From: Pseudomonas sp. GGS8
Lineage (GTDB): Bacteria; Pseudomonadota; Gammaproteobacteria; Pseudomonadales; Pseudomonadaceae
Direction of reading: 5' to 3'
Length of the DNA: 64,000 nt
Assembly: GCF_024168645.1 (NCBI RefSeq)
Contig: NZ_JALJWF010000001.1
Span: forward strand, 1,541,001 to 1,605,000
In this document: positions 1 through 7,629 of the stretch, in pieces
How positions within the stretch are numbered: the first letter of the stretch is position 1
How the letters are laid out: every line of letters starts with the position of its first letter
Translations under genes and position numbers: made by a program
Notes under the pieces: generated by a model
Told to the model about the DNA's origin: nothing
Databases searched by the model: none
The model's input: the letters and a program-made list of their open reading frames with translations, nothing else

Positions 1-255
1 AACGAAGATCCCGGCGTTGTTGACCAGGGTGTCGATGCGGCCAAAACGTGTGATCGCTTCACGAATGACTTGCTGAGCCACTGCCGGGTCGCCAATGTCG
101 CCCGCCACGGTGAGGATGTCCGGGTCGGTGGACGGTTTGATCGAACGCGAGGTGGCGACAACCTTGTAATCGAGATCACGGAAAGCCTTGACCATGCCTG
201 CACCGAGACCTTGCGATGCGCCCGTAATAACGATGACTTTTTTCGAATTGCTCAT
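1..255 (-). CDS. Short-chain dehydrogenase/reductase, N-terminal part (cut by window edge)
   Basis: The minus strand reads from an ATG at 255 out of the window start, giving 85 residues. The beginning carries the SDR cofactor motif TGASQGLGAG within the first 20 residues, and the visible end has NNAG, the structural motif of classical SDRs. This is the NAD(P)-binding Rossmann half; the catalytic Ser-Tyr-Lys part lies outside. Substrate cannot be told. The downstream FrnE-like and tautomerase genes are on the same strand, 43 bases away, so co-transcription is possible. Confidence 0.85.
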   Translation of the reverse strand, partial: MSNSKKVIVITGASQGLGAGMVKAFRDLDYKVVATSRSIKPSTDPDILTVAGDIGDPAVAQQVIREAITRFGRIDTLVNNAGIFV

Positions 256-298
256 GATGAACCTCTACTGATAAATGATGGTTTGAAAAGGTGGTAAA

Positions 299-955
299 TC
301 AGGCTTCAACAGGCGCCTGCGCCATTTGTCTCAACATCTGTTCGTAGTACTCGACCGATTGCGAACCGGACACCAGGTGACGGCCGTTCAGCACCATGGC
401 CGGTACCGAATTAATCCCGCGCTCGCGGTAAAACGCCTCAAGCTCACGCACCTCGTTGGCGAACGCTCCGGACTCCAGCACCTCGCCCGCCCGCTCCGCA
501 TCTAGCCCCGCCCCAGCCGCCAGACGCACCAGCGTCGCGTGATCGCTCGGGTTCTGGCCGTCGGTGAAATAAGCACGCAGCAAGGCTTTCTTGAGTGCGA
601 CCTGCCGCCCTTCCTGCAACGCCCACAACAGCAATCGGTGAGCATCGAAGGTGTTATGGAAGTGGGTGCGCTTCTCCAGATCGAACTTGAACCCGATGGC
701 CTCGCCCCGAGCGATCTGCATCGCTTTGCCGGCGGCGACGTCCTCGGCGCTGCGCCCGTACTTGCGCATCAAGTGCTCGACTGCCTTCTCGCCTTCCGCC
801 GGCATGTCCGGGTTCAACTCGAAAGGCTTGAAGGTCAGATCGACCGAGACCTCACCCGCGACGTTCTCGATCGCTTGCTCCAGCGCCGTCGCACCCAAGG
901 CGCACCACGGGCACACCACATCGGAAATGAAATCGATGGTGACGGAGGCGGTCAT
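299..955 (-). CDS. DsbA family oxidoreductase, FrnE-like
   Basis: A 218-residue thioredoxin-fold protein of the DsbA/FrnE group (the family that also contains 2-hydroxychromene-2-carboxylate isomerase). A redox CPWC motif sits at residues 15-18, immediately after the first beta strand, and a cis-proline-type segment (INSVPAMVLNG) lies near the C-terminus. There is no signal peptide, so it is expected to be cytoplasmic, as FrnE is. Length is normal. It starts inside the stop codon of the tautomerase gene (ATGA overlap, 952-955), so the two are translationally coupled. FrnE homologues act as cytoplasmic disulfide oxidoreductases or isomerases in oxidative stress; that role is inferred here. Confidence 0.85.
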   Translation of the reverse strand: MTASVTIDFISDVVCPWCALGATALEQAIENVAGEVSVDLTFKPFELNPDMPAEGEKAVEHLMRKYGRSAEDVAAGKAMQIARGEAIGFKFDLEKRTHFHNTFDAHRLLLWALQEGRQVALKKALLRAYFTDGQNPSDHATLVRLAAGAGLDAERAGEVLESGAFANEVRELEAFYRERGINSVPAMVLNGRHLVSGSQSVEYYEQMLRQMAQAPVEA

Positions 956-1173
956 GACTGCCCCTCCGCCTCAGCCAGCTGCTTGCGGTACTGGGTGGTG
1001 GTGATACCGGCATAGCCCCAGTTATCGGTGTCGACTTCTTCGATCACGATGTGGGTCAGGTCCGGGCGCTTGTTGAGGACGCGCTCCAGGGTTTCAGTGA
1101 TTTCGGCGATCACCTGAGCTTTCTGCTCTGAGGTAACACCATCGCGGGTAATGCGTACGCTGACAAAAGGCAT
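952..1173 (-). CDS. Tautomerase family protein (4-oxalocrotonate tautomerase-like)
   Basis: A 73-residue protein beginning MPFVSVRITRDGVT. Proline at position 2 becomes the N-terminal catalytic base of the 4-oxalocrotonate tautomerase superfamily after Met removal, and the size (60-80 residues) is typical. The segment THIVIEEVDTDNWGYAG matches the C-terminal hairpin of small tautomerases. A GGAG ribosome-binding site precedes the ATG by about nine bases. It leads the tautomerase-FrnE pair. Keto-enol tautomerisation of a small dicarbonyl substrate is family knowledge; the substrate is unknown. Confidence 0.85.
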   Translation of the reverse strand: MPFVSVRITRDGVTSEQKAQVIAEITETLERVLNKRPDLTHIVIEEVDTDNWGYAGITTTQYRKQLAEAEGQS

Positions 1174-1379
1174 GATGAGTCTCCGGTGACCTGCCCTTCG
1201 GGATGAGGGGTAGGTAGGTGGAGCTCAATGTAAGAGGTTGGCTTGGGGGGATAAAGGTGGGGGCGGGAACATCATTAGTGATGCGATGTAATGAATCCGC
1301 ACTCAGGCCAGACCTTAACCTTTATGCTAAATTATGGCTGGCCAATAATTATGGCGTATCCATAAAAAGAGGTAATTGT

Positions 1380-2537
1380 ATGAGCAGCATTTTTCAGCGC
1401 CCTGAACTGGCTGAACAAATGGCAAATCAGCTTCTCAATCCGGGTGTTCTCGATGAGGGTCTGCGCTCAGGTCTGTTTCTGTCCGGCCTGCGCAGGACCG
1501 GTAAAACGACATTCCTGAGAAACGACCTCATCCCTGCCCTGGAAGAAGCGGGCGCTCTGGTCATTTACGTCGACTTATGGAGCGACACACTGGCCAATCC
1601 TGCGACGCTCGTGCATAACGCGATCCGTCAGCGCCTGGAAGAACTCCAAACGCCCGGCTCCAGTCTGCTCGAAATGCTCAAACGTGTTAGTGGTGCAGAT
1701 ATTGGCGTAGCCGGATTCAAGTTTGGTTTCAAGCTCGACAGCATTGGCAATACAGGTGGGCCAACGTTGGCACAGGCGCTGACTGAGGTGGTCGACCAAG
1801 CGAAAACAGATTTGGTGCTGATCATCGACGAAGTGCAACACGCCATTTCCTCTGACGATGGCAATCAATTGCTTTTGGCACTCAAGGCTGCACGTGATGC
1901 AATCAATCCGCGCCCGAATACACCGGGTTACTTTCTGTTCATCGGAACAGGATCGCACCGGGCGCAAGTCAGCGAACTGACTGCAAAGCGGAACCAGGCG
2001 TTTTCCGGTGCAACGTCGGCGGCTTATCCGGTGTTGAAGGGGGATTACGTTGAGTACCTGCTGAACCGCCTCGCAATGACGGTGAAGAAGGAGAAGTTGC
2101 CGTCTCTTGAGGTTGCCATTGAAGCATTCAATACCTTGGGGAATCGGCCAGAGGAAATGCTCAAGGCGCTGCGACAGTTGATGCAGCAAGAAGGTGATCC
2201 CGATCTATTTCTGCCAGTAATTGCCAGTACTTTGCGCTCTGCTGCGGCCAGTATTGAGCTTGAAAAGGTTGAGCAGTTGGGAAGTCTGGCTCAGGCTATT
2301 TTCAACAAAATCGCATCCACGGAAGGTGATGCACGGGGGATTTTCTCCACCGATGCGGCGGCTGAGTATTCGAAGACTGTCGGTCGCGAGGTACGTGTTG
2401 AAGAGATTCAACCGGTAGTGATTGCGCTGGTTGCCGAGAATATCATCATGCGGCGAGGGCATGGAATCTATGCGATTACGGATCAGTTTGTTCAAGAAAT
2501 CTGGCTTGAAGAACGAGCGTTGATTGACGCCAGTTAG
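1380..2537 (+). CDS. AAA+ ATPase, orphan
   Basis: A 385-residue P-loop ATPase. Walker A is GLRRTGKTT at about residues 36-44; Walker B is LVLIIDEVQHA at about 146-156. The C-terminal 70 residues look like a winged-helix segment ending in a W-rich helix. The overall plan resembles archaeal-type and STAND-like AAA ATPases often annotated 'ATP-binding protein'. An upstream in-frame start at 1218 exists, but the ATG at 1380 has an AGAGG ribosome-binding site and is the first from which the protein looks normal. No partner gene adjoins it; the RES/Xre pair is convergent 33 bases away. Function unknown: DNA-, prophage- or defence-related roles are all possible. Confidence 0.75.
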   Translation: MSSIFQRPELAEQMANQLLNPGVLDEGLRSGLFLSGLRRTGKTTFLRNDLIPALEEAGALVIYVDLWSDTLANPATLVHNAIRQRLEELQTPGSSLLEMLKRVSGADIGVAGFKFGFKLDSIGNTGGPTLAQALTEVVDQAKTDLVLIIDEVQHAISSDDGNQLLLALKAARDAINPRPNTPGYFLFIGTGSHRAQVSELTAKRNQAFSGATSAAYPVLKGDYVEYLLNRLAMTVKKEKLPSLEVAIEAFNTLGNRPEEMLKALRQLMQQEGDPDLFLPVIASTLRSAAASIELEKVEQLGSLAQAIFNKIASTEGDARGIFSTDAAAEYSKTVGREVRVEEIQPVVIALVAENIIMRRGHGIYAITDQFVQEIWLEERALIDAS

Positions 2538-2570
2538 AATCTAACTGGAGGAATTGCGTTTCTCCGGGCT

Positions 2571-3248
2571 TCACATCTCGCTGACTTCAAATACAAACGA
2601 GATCCTGCGACTGCTTGCACTCCACACATACCGAATGTGCTTCCCTTGCTTGGGAATGGACACAGCCGGCGGTCGAAACGCGGCCACACATTCATGCCCA
2701 GGTAATCGAACGCTGTTGTAGAGCAATCCCCAGGACAACGTTTCGCGCAGTTGTCGGGCAAAGGCCTGGGCCGGACCGTAGGCGTTGGGATCCGGGTCGT
2801 GCAGGTGCGGGTAGTCGGCGCGGATGTCGTGCAAGGGTTTGACGACCCGGTTGACGTACGTGCGCATGGTCAACTCAAGATCCGGTTCGTTGGTTGCGGC
2901 GAGGAATCGCTCCTGGTGATAACTCGTCTCGGCAATGGCCGCGGCCTGGCTGCTGGCGGCGTAGTAGACGCCGAAGGTGCCGTCGGTGAAGCGGCTGGTT
3001 TTGCCGATGTGGGTGAAAGCAGCCATCACCGGTGTGGAGCCGGGGCCGGAGATGCGGTCTTCGGGGCGTACGCGGGTGAGCACGCCGGCTTCTTCCATCA
3101 ACCGATCATTGGTCAGAGCTTCCAGCGCATAGGCGATGGGCAGGTCTTCGGGGTCGAGGACGTCTTCGAACAACGAGATCGGCGGAAAGCAGCTGTTGAC
3201 GATCCGATAGGCCCGCGGCCACTGCGGGTCGGCCAGTTCCGGCGCCAT
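2571..3248 (-). CDS. RES domain toxin (NAD+-degrading)
   Basis: A 225-residue RES-domain protein. The three residues that name the family are visible: Arg in RAYRIVN near the N-terminus, Glu in AIAETSYH mid-protein and Ser in YNSVRLPG towards the C-terminus. RES toxins such as MbcT and Res deplete NAD+ by phosphorolysis or hydrolysis when the antitoxin is lost. The ATG at 3248 overlaps the antitoxin stop as TGATG; an in-frame TTG at 3251 is less likely. The antitoxin gene comes first in the operon, the usual order for RES/Xre systems. The protein is intact and of normal length. Confidence 0.88.
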   Translation of the reverse strand: MAPELADPQWPRAYRIVNSCFPPISLFEDVLDPEDLPIAYALEALTNDRLMEEAGVLTRVRPEDRISGPGSTPVMAAFTHIGKTSRFTDGTFGVYYAASSQAAAIAETSYHQERFLAATNEPDLELTMRTYVNRVVKPLHDIRADYPHLHDPDPNAYGPAQAFARQLRETLSWGLLYNSVRLPGHECVAAFRPPAVSIPKQGKHIRYVWSASSRRISFVFEVSEM

Positions 3249-3658
3249 CAACCGCGCACCCCGTCGAGATAGCGGCGTACGTCAGCAATGTCGACCACGC
3301 GACCGGCCAGCATGTAGCTCAATGCCGACTGGCCATTGAACGGTGCGGCGGTGTTGGGGCTGCTGACCCATGTGTAGGCGCGTTCGCGACTGTTGCTGAA
3401 GATGATGCTCAGCGCTTTGTGGATGCCCATCAAATACGAGATGCGCTCCAGGGTGTCGTGGGGCAGGCGCACGTTGGGCGGCAAGTGCTTGTACTTGTAG
3501 AAAGTCGTATTGCCGACCTTGCCCAGGAGCGTGCGTTGTTGCTCGGCGGTACAGCCCCAGCGTTCCATGAGGTTGAAGAAAAACTTCAACGCGACTCGAC
3601 CGGCTTCGGGGGAGTCGAGCTGTTGCTGTGGGCTGAGGACAGAGGATGAGGCAGGCAC
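3248..3658 (-). CDS. Xre/MbcA/ParS-type antitoxin (DUF2384) for the RES toxin
   Basis: A 136-residue antitoxin. The N-terminal half (about residues 25-85) is the Xre-like helical DNA-binding part. The C-terminal half contains the DUF2384/MbcA-type segment with PNTAAPFNGQSALSYML, which packs into the toxin active site in the family, and ends VRRYLDGVRG. The start has a perfect AAGGAGG ribosome-binding site (3667-3673) at eight bases. It overlaps the toxin by one base (TGATG). Such antitoxins repress their own operon; an inverted repeat at 3706-3736 lies where an operator is expected. Confidence 0.88.
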   Translation of the reverse strand: MPASSSVLSPQQQLDSPEAGRVALKFFFNLMERWGCTAEQQRTLLGKVGNTTFYKYKHLPPNVRLPHDTLERISYLMGIHKALSIIFSNSRERAYTWVSSPNTAAPFNGQSALSYMLAGRVVDIADVRRYLDGVRG

Positions 3659-3705
3659 GGGAATAGCCTCCTTGGGTATGATGTCTTGATTTCAGACTAG
3701 TACAG

Positions 3706-3736
3706 TTGCGAACAAAAATGAATTTTTAATTCGCAA
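3706..3736. promoter_or_regulatory. Inverted repeat upstream of the RES/Xre operon, candidate operator
   Basis: TTGCGAA at 3706-3712 is exactly repeated inverted as TTCGCAA at 3730-3736, with centres 24 bases apart, about 50 bases upstream of the antitoxin start. The spacing suits an antitoxin dimer or tetramer autoregulating its promoter. The symmetry is seen; the binding is inferred. Confidence 0.4.
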
Positions 3737-3826
3737 ATATATTGATCTATTCCCCCGTTGAAAAGCGCATCCACGCCAGCTTTTCCGCAGTCTGAAAAGA
3801 CACCGACACACGGTCCGACACACACG

Positions 3827-4022
3827 TTGACACCCACGCTGTAGGGGCAGAAAATTAAATCGAGAGCGCGAAACCGACTGCCTCCAAGTGGCAATAGTCG
3901 GCGTAGGAACCTCGTTGATGACTTGGAAATCAGCGCCTGGTGAGACCTCTTCTCCCCTGCTTGAGGGAGCACAATATCAAGCACCTTTTCATGAAAGCAG
4001 CCTGATCAGGCTGCTTTTTTTT
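3827..4022 (+). ncRNA. Candidate small RNA with Rho-independent terminator
   Basis: This is the only organised content in the 609 bases between the antitoxin and the LysR gene. A TTGACA box (3827-3832) followed after 17-18 bases by an AT-rich AAAATT box could be a sigma-70 promoter. Downstream are a stem CCGACTGCC/GGC-AAT-AGTCGG (3874-3901), a stem TGCTTGA/TCAAGCA (3958-3964 with 3977-3983) that competes with CTCCC/GGGAG (3952-3956 with 3965-3969), and a strong terminator ending in eight T. No coding frame with a ribosome-binding site is present. The predicted RNA is about 160 nt. I do not recognise it as a named Pseudomonas sRNA. Confidence 0.4.
3994..4022 (+). terminator. Rho-independent terminator
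   Basis: A perfect 24-base palindrome (AAAGCAGCCTGA and its complement) runs into eight T. No plus-strand protein gene precedes it, which is why a small RNA is proposed. Confidence 0.8.
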
Positions 4023-4267
4023 CCTTGTGAAAAGGTTTCGTTGATAAACAAACACCCACACTCCCCCTATCCGGGCCACTTCTTGACCCCGATCACCTAC
4101 CCCCCAGCAAAAATCTCGATTCTGTGTAACCCCCAGCCATCGGACGCAGAATCATTTCGCTACTAAACTCGGGACAAGCATGCTCTGGTGCAGGATCATA
4201 GCCAGCACGCGACCGACGCCCACTGGGCGGCAAGGTACACAACAATAACCAGCCCACTTTAGAGGGC

Positions 4268-5203
4268 ATGACCCAAATGGATAGCAGAACCTTACGCAAC
4301 CTCATGCGCATCGTGCAGACCGGCTCGTTGTCGGCGGCGGCAGAGCACTCCTTTTTGACCGTGCAGGCATTGGCCGCGCAGTTGAACAAGGTCGAAGAGC
4401 AGTTCGGTTTTCGGTTGTTTCGTCGCTCCAACAAGGGGCTGACCCTAACCACTCAGGGCACGGAGCTCACGCCCTACATGGACAAAGTGCTGGTTGCGAC
4501 GCGGCAGCTGGAAGAGAAAGTCGCCGCGCTCAAAGTGCCCGGGCAGCGCACGCTCAAGGTTGCGCTTAATACCACGCTTCCGGCCGACTTCAACCGGCGA
4601 ATGATCGGACGCCTCATCGAGGTGTTTCCTGATTATCAGCTGGAATTCAGCTACGCCGAGTCGATGGAAAACCTCAGCAAGTTGAAGAATGAGGACTTCG
4701 ACCTGGCCGTGCTGATCGGGCCGCAACAACCGGGATTGCCCAGCATTGCCCTGCCTGATGTGCAGGTGCAGGTGGTGGGCGCTCATTGCGGTCAGGAGAA
4801 TGATCCGCTGATGCTGCTGGGCAATAAGGTTCAGGTTCGGCCGGCCGACGATTGTCCGTATTCCCATAGTTTCTTGCGCTTTCTCGACGCCGGTCTTGGC
4901 AACTACGAGTCAGGCAAGCGGATGATCTATTCCTGCAGTGAAACCCTGACCCTGTCGTTGATCACGCAAATGGACGGCCTGGGCATGGTTTCCCGTGAGG
5001 CGGCCCTGCGTAATGGCCTGACCATTTTCCCGGGGTTCGAGGATTCCCTCGAAGTGCGGTTGGCGATCAATAATCCCGAGTTGTCAGGCCAGGCCTTGAA
5101 CGACGTGGTCGATCTGCCGCTACATGAACGAGCCGAGCGCAATGTACGCAGCCGTTCCCACCGCAACGGAGAGAAAGAGGTTTTTGCTGAAATACGCACA
5201 TAA
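4268..5203 (+). CDS. LysR family transcriptional regulator
   Basis: A 311-residue LTTR. The winged helix-turn-helix is at about residues 5-63 (GSLSAAAEHSFLTVQALAAQ, then FGFRLFRRSNKGLTLT), followed by a linker helix and a periplasmic-binding-protein-like effector domain from about residue 90. The start at 4268 has AGAGGG just upstream; Met4 is an alternative. Its last 28 codons (HERAERNVRSRSHRNG and beyond) overlap the 3' end of azlD on the other strand by 84 bases, so the tail may be a recent extension. It converges on the dioxygenase/AzlCD operon and could regulate it, but LTTRs more often sit divergently. Confidence 0.85.
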   Translation: MTQMDSRTLRNLMRIVQTGSLSAAAEHSFLTVQALAAQLNKVEEQFGFRLFRRSNKGLTLTTQGTELTPYMDKVLVATRQLEEKVAALKVPGQRTLKVALNTTLPADFNRRMIGRLIEVFPDYQLEFSYAESMENLSKLKNEDFDLAVLIGPQQPGLPSIALPDVQVQVVGAHCGQENDPLMLLGNKVQVRPADDCPYSHSFLRFLDAGLGNYESGKRMIYSCSETLTLSLITQMDGLGMVSREAALRNGLTIFPGFEDSLEVRLAINNPELSGQALNDVVDLPLHERAERNVRSRSHRNGEKEVFAEIRT

Positions 5204-5437
5204 CAACGTCGGAATGGCCGCATAAAATTCCGGGCGATCGAGCTGCACACGCTGATCCTTGATCAACAGGGGCGTAAGGCTGATGGCAGCCACGATCGCC
5301 ACCGGCAGGTATTCCAGCGCTCGGGCGACCAAGGGTGGCCAATGATCGGTGTTCACCTGCAGCGGCAACGCGCGCGGCAGGAATGTCACGGCCATCATCA
5401 GCACGACGACCAGGATCAGGAACGTTTGGTCAGGCAT
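5120..5437 (-). CDS. azlD: AzlD family branched-chain amino acid exporter, small subunit
   Basis: A 105-residue membrane protein starting MPDQTFLILVVVLMMAVTF with three or four hydrophobic helices, including LPVAIVAAISLTPLL and LSVAVGTAAYIALGSF; the motif FLPRALPL is characteristic of AzlD. The ATG at 5437 lies inside the end of azlC (22-base overlap), the usual azlCD arrangement. AzlD is the small partner of AzlC; together they export branched-chain amino acids or analogues such as 4-azaleucine. The 3' end overlaps the converging LysR gene by 84 bases. Confidence 0.9.
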   Translation of the reverse strand: MPDQTFLILVVVLMMAVTFLPRALPLQVNTDHWPPLVARALEYLPVAIVAAISLTPLLIKDQRVQLDRPEFYAAIPTLLCAYFSKNLFLSVAVGTAAYIALGSFM

Positions 5438-6132
5438 ACACCCACTCCGCAGCCCACGAATGTGGCGATGAATACGTTGAAGGGTGAGTTGCCAATCAGG
5501 CTCAGTGCCCCCATGCAAGCGACCGCGGCCAGTGCGGCAATCAGTTTGTTGCGGGTGTTGCAGAGCGATACCAGCACGTAGAGCATCATCGCGGTCAGCG
5601 CATAGTCGAGCTGATATTTGATCAGGTGCGCTGCGTACTGCGCACAGATCGCCCCCAGCAAACCACCGAGTACCCACGAGGTGTGGCAATACAAATTGAA
5701 GCCGATCAGGTAACGCACATTGACCGGCGTGCCCTTGCCCAGTTTGACGCTGTGGAAGGCGAACGATTCATCGGTCAGCCCACCGGCATAACACCAGCGC
5801 TCCAGACGACTGAGCCCCAGCGCTTGCAAGGCCTTGGCCATATAGACCGACATCAGCATGTGCCGCGCATTGATCAGAAACGTGGTGAGGATGATGGTGG
5901 TCAACGACGCGCCGCTGGAGATCAACGCCAGAGCGGCGAACTGCGAGGCTCCGGCGTAGACAAACAGGCACATCGCGACCGGCAGCCACACGGGCAACCC
6001 GGCATTGACGGCCATCAAACCGAACACAAACGACACCGTGAAGTAGCCCGCAACCACCGGGCTGGCTTCGGCAAACGTGCGTGAGGGCTGGGGTTCGACC
6101 ATCAGCGGCTGGCTGCTGGACGTCTCATTCAT
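5416..6132 (-). CDS. azlC: AzlC family branched-chain amino acid exporter, large subunit
   Basis: A 238-residue polytopic membrane protein with the AzlC/YgaZ landmarks: VAGYFTVSFVFGLMA near the N-terminus, FVYAGASQFAALALI and LINARHMLMS in the middle, and the TDESFAF motif. About five to seven helices. It starts within the stop of the GNAT gene (ATGA overlap at 6129-6132) and overlaps azlD, so the four genes from 7335 down to 5120 form one tight operon. The family exports small neutral amino acids; here the upstream dioxygenase suggests a modified amino acid as cargo (inference). Confidence 0.9.
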   Translation of the reverse strand: MNETSSSQPLMVEPQPSRTFAEASPVVAGYFTVSFVFGLMAVNAGLPVWLPVAMCLFVYAGASQFAALALISSGASLTTIILTTFLINARHMLMSVYMAKALQALGLSRLERWCYAGGLTDESFAFHSVKLGKGTPVNVRYLIGFNLYCHTSWVLGGLLGAICAQYAAHLIKYQLDYALTAMMLYVLVSLCNTRNKLIAALAAVACMGALSLIGNSPFNVFIATFVGCGVGVCLTKRS

Positions 6133-6575
6133 AGGTCCCTCTCAAAGGTCGTTTCGCCGCGCGGCTCACAAAAGCCCTGGGCACTCCAAAAACGTTTGCC
6201 GGCAAGGTTAGCATCGTCGACGAACAGGAACATCCGCAGCACTCCCACCCGTTTCATGTCCGCCGAGGCCGCTTCCACCAGGCGCTGACCAACGCCCTGG
6301 CTGCGATATAGCGGGCTCACCGCCAGGTGATTGATGGTGCCGCGACTGCCGAGCATACCGCCCAACACCGCGCCGACCACTTCGCCACGGACATCGAGCG
6401 CGAGAAACGCGGTGGTGGTTTTCTGCACCAACACACCTCGCAGGCATTTGGCGTCCTGCCACTCACAGAACGACACTTCTTCGAATTGCCGAAAGAAGCG
6501 TTCCAGGCGTTGGGCATCCTGGGCCATCGCGCGCAGCAGCATCACTGGTGCAGGGCACTCGGCAATGTTCATCAT
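6129..6575 (-). CDS. GNAT family N-acetyltransferase
   Basis: A protein of about 148 residues with the acetyl-CoA binding core INHLAVSPLYRSQGVGQRLV (motif A, Q/RxxGxG/A) and the C-terminal FWSAQGFCEPRG typical of GNATs. The ATG at 6575 (the pair ATG ATG at 6575/6572) is chosen because it begins 13 bases after the dioxygenase stop; a longer frame up to 6668 would overlap that gene. It is coupled to azlC. The acceptor could be the amine of a modified amino acid or an unrelated metabolite; sequence alone does not say. Confidence 0.8.
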   Translation of the reverse strand: MMNIAECPAPVMLLRAMAQDAQRLERFFRQFEEVSFCEWQDAKCLRGVLVQKTTTAFLALDVRGEVVGAVLGGMLGSRGTINHLAVSPLYRSQGVGQRLVEAASADMKRVGVLRMFLFVDDANLAGKRFWSAQGFCEPRGETTFERDL

Positions 6576-6588
6576 GGGCTCGAGCTGT

Positions 6589-7335
6589 TCAGCGAACAAT
6601 GTCGAAAGCGGTCCCGGGCCGCGAGAAGGAAATGGCCAGAATCTGCCGATAGGCCATTTCGTGAGCATGGGTGTTGCGTGCCGGTGTCACGTAGTGACGC
6701 ATCTCGCGATCGAGGAAGTAGGTGGTGTCGAGGATTTCCATATAGGTCGTCGCCGCCAACTGCTCCTCTTGGGCCGAATACAAACGGCTCTGCGCCCCGT
6801 CCACGTTGTTACGGCCCCAGAAGTGCACACCGCTGAACGGATAACCGTCGCAATGAATACCTTCCGGGGTGATTTCCAGTTGCTTGCCCGGCTTGATCTC
6901 GATGCGGATCTGATGAATCTGGCATTGCCAGATTTCATCGTGCAATTCCGGCGGCAATACGTTTTTGTACACCTCGAAATCCGCATCGATGAGGCTGCGC
7001 ATCACCGGCGAATTGATGACTTCATTGGAGAAGTCCTGGAAGTGCCGCTCCAGTCCACCGACATAGCTGTTGTTGGCCTTCGATTGCACGTAGGCGCGGT
7101 GTTCCAATTGCTTCAGGTCACGGGTGACCGGGTTGTATTCGAAATCGCTGTAGCGACGAAAACGCATGCCCGCATCGGCCTGGCCGTAATAACTGTCCGG
7201 CTCCATGTTTTCCCAACTTTTGGTCAACCTGACGAAGTCGGAAAAATGACCGAAGAGATTGAAGTCGGCTCCCTGGACGTTGACATACTTGTCGCGCCGT
7301 AGCGATTCGCCAACTTCTTTGTTCAACACGATCAT
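6589..7335 (-). CDS. 2-oxoglutarate/Fe(II) dioxygenase family protein (IDO/BsmA-like, PF10014)
   Basis: A 248-residue protein of the 2OG-Fe dioxygenase family that includes Bacillus L-isoleucine 4-dioxygenase and E. coli BsmA. The metal facial triad is visible: His161-x-Asp163 in EGIHCDGYPFSGVHF and a distal His (223 or 225) in NTHAHEMAYRQ, with Arg230 placed to bind 2-oxoglutarate. Family members hydroxylate or sulfoxidise free L-amino acids (Ile, Leu, Met). It is the first gene of the operon with GNAT, AzlC and AzlD. Length and motifs are complete. The amino acid substrate is not determined. Confidence 0.85.
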   Translation of the reverse strand: MIVLNKEVGESLRRDKYVNVQGADFNLFGHFSDFVRLTKSWENMEPDSYYGQADAGMRFRRYSDFEYNPVTRDLKQLEHRAYVQSKANNSYVGGLERHFQDFSNEVINSPVMRSLIDADFEVYKNVLPPELHDEIWQCQIHQIRIEIKPGKQLEITPEGIHCDGYPFSGVHFWGRNNVDGAQSRLYSAQEEQLAATTYMEILDTTYFLDREMRHYVTPARNTHAHEMAYRQILAISFSRPGTAFDIVR

Positions 7336-7509
7336 TACTAGGTCTCCGCTACATTTAGCGGCCTAATCTAGTAGGTGCCGGATTGACGGCCCATGAGAAA
7401 GAATTTCAGGCATATCAAGCGTTGCTTGAAACGCGGGATGAAGTTGCTTCAATTCGACTTTTTACGATCAAAAACAGCCGTTTTCAGTGTTTTTCTACGG
7501 TCATTAGGC

Positions 7510-7538
7510 AAAAAACCCCGAACCGGTCAGGGTTTTTT
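7510..7538. terminator. Bidirectional terminator hairpin
   Basis: AAAAAACCC at 7510-7518 pairs with GGGTTTTTT at 7530-7538, with one internal mismatch and a short GC stem, so either strand would show a T tract. It lies upstream of the dioxygenase start and would stop minus-strand transcripts coming from the candidate RNA at 7.7 kb. Confidence 0.65.
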
Positions 7539-7629
7539 ATCGAGTTCGAGCAACTCAGCCGATCATCAGAAGAGATACGCGCTGTGCCGAACAGCTGAAA
7601 CGGCGCTATCGCGCTCTTTTTTCACCGCG

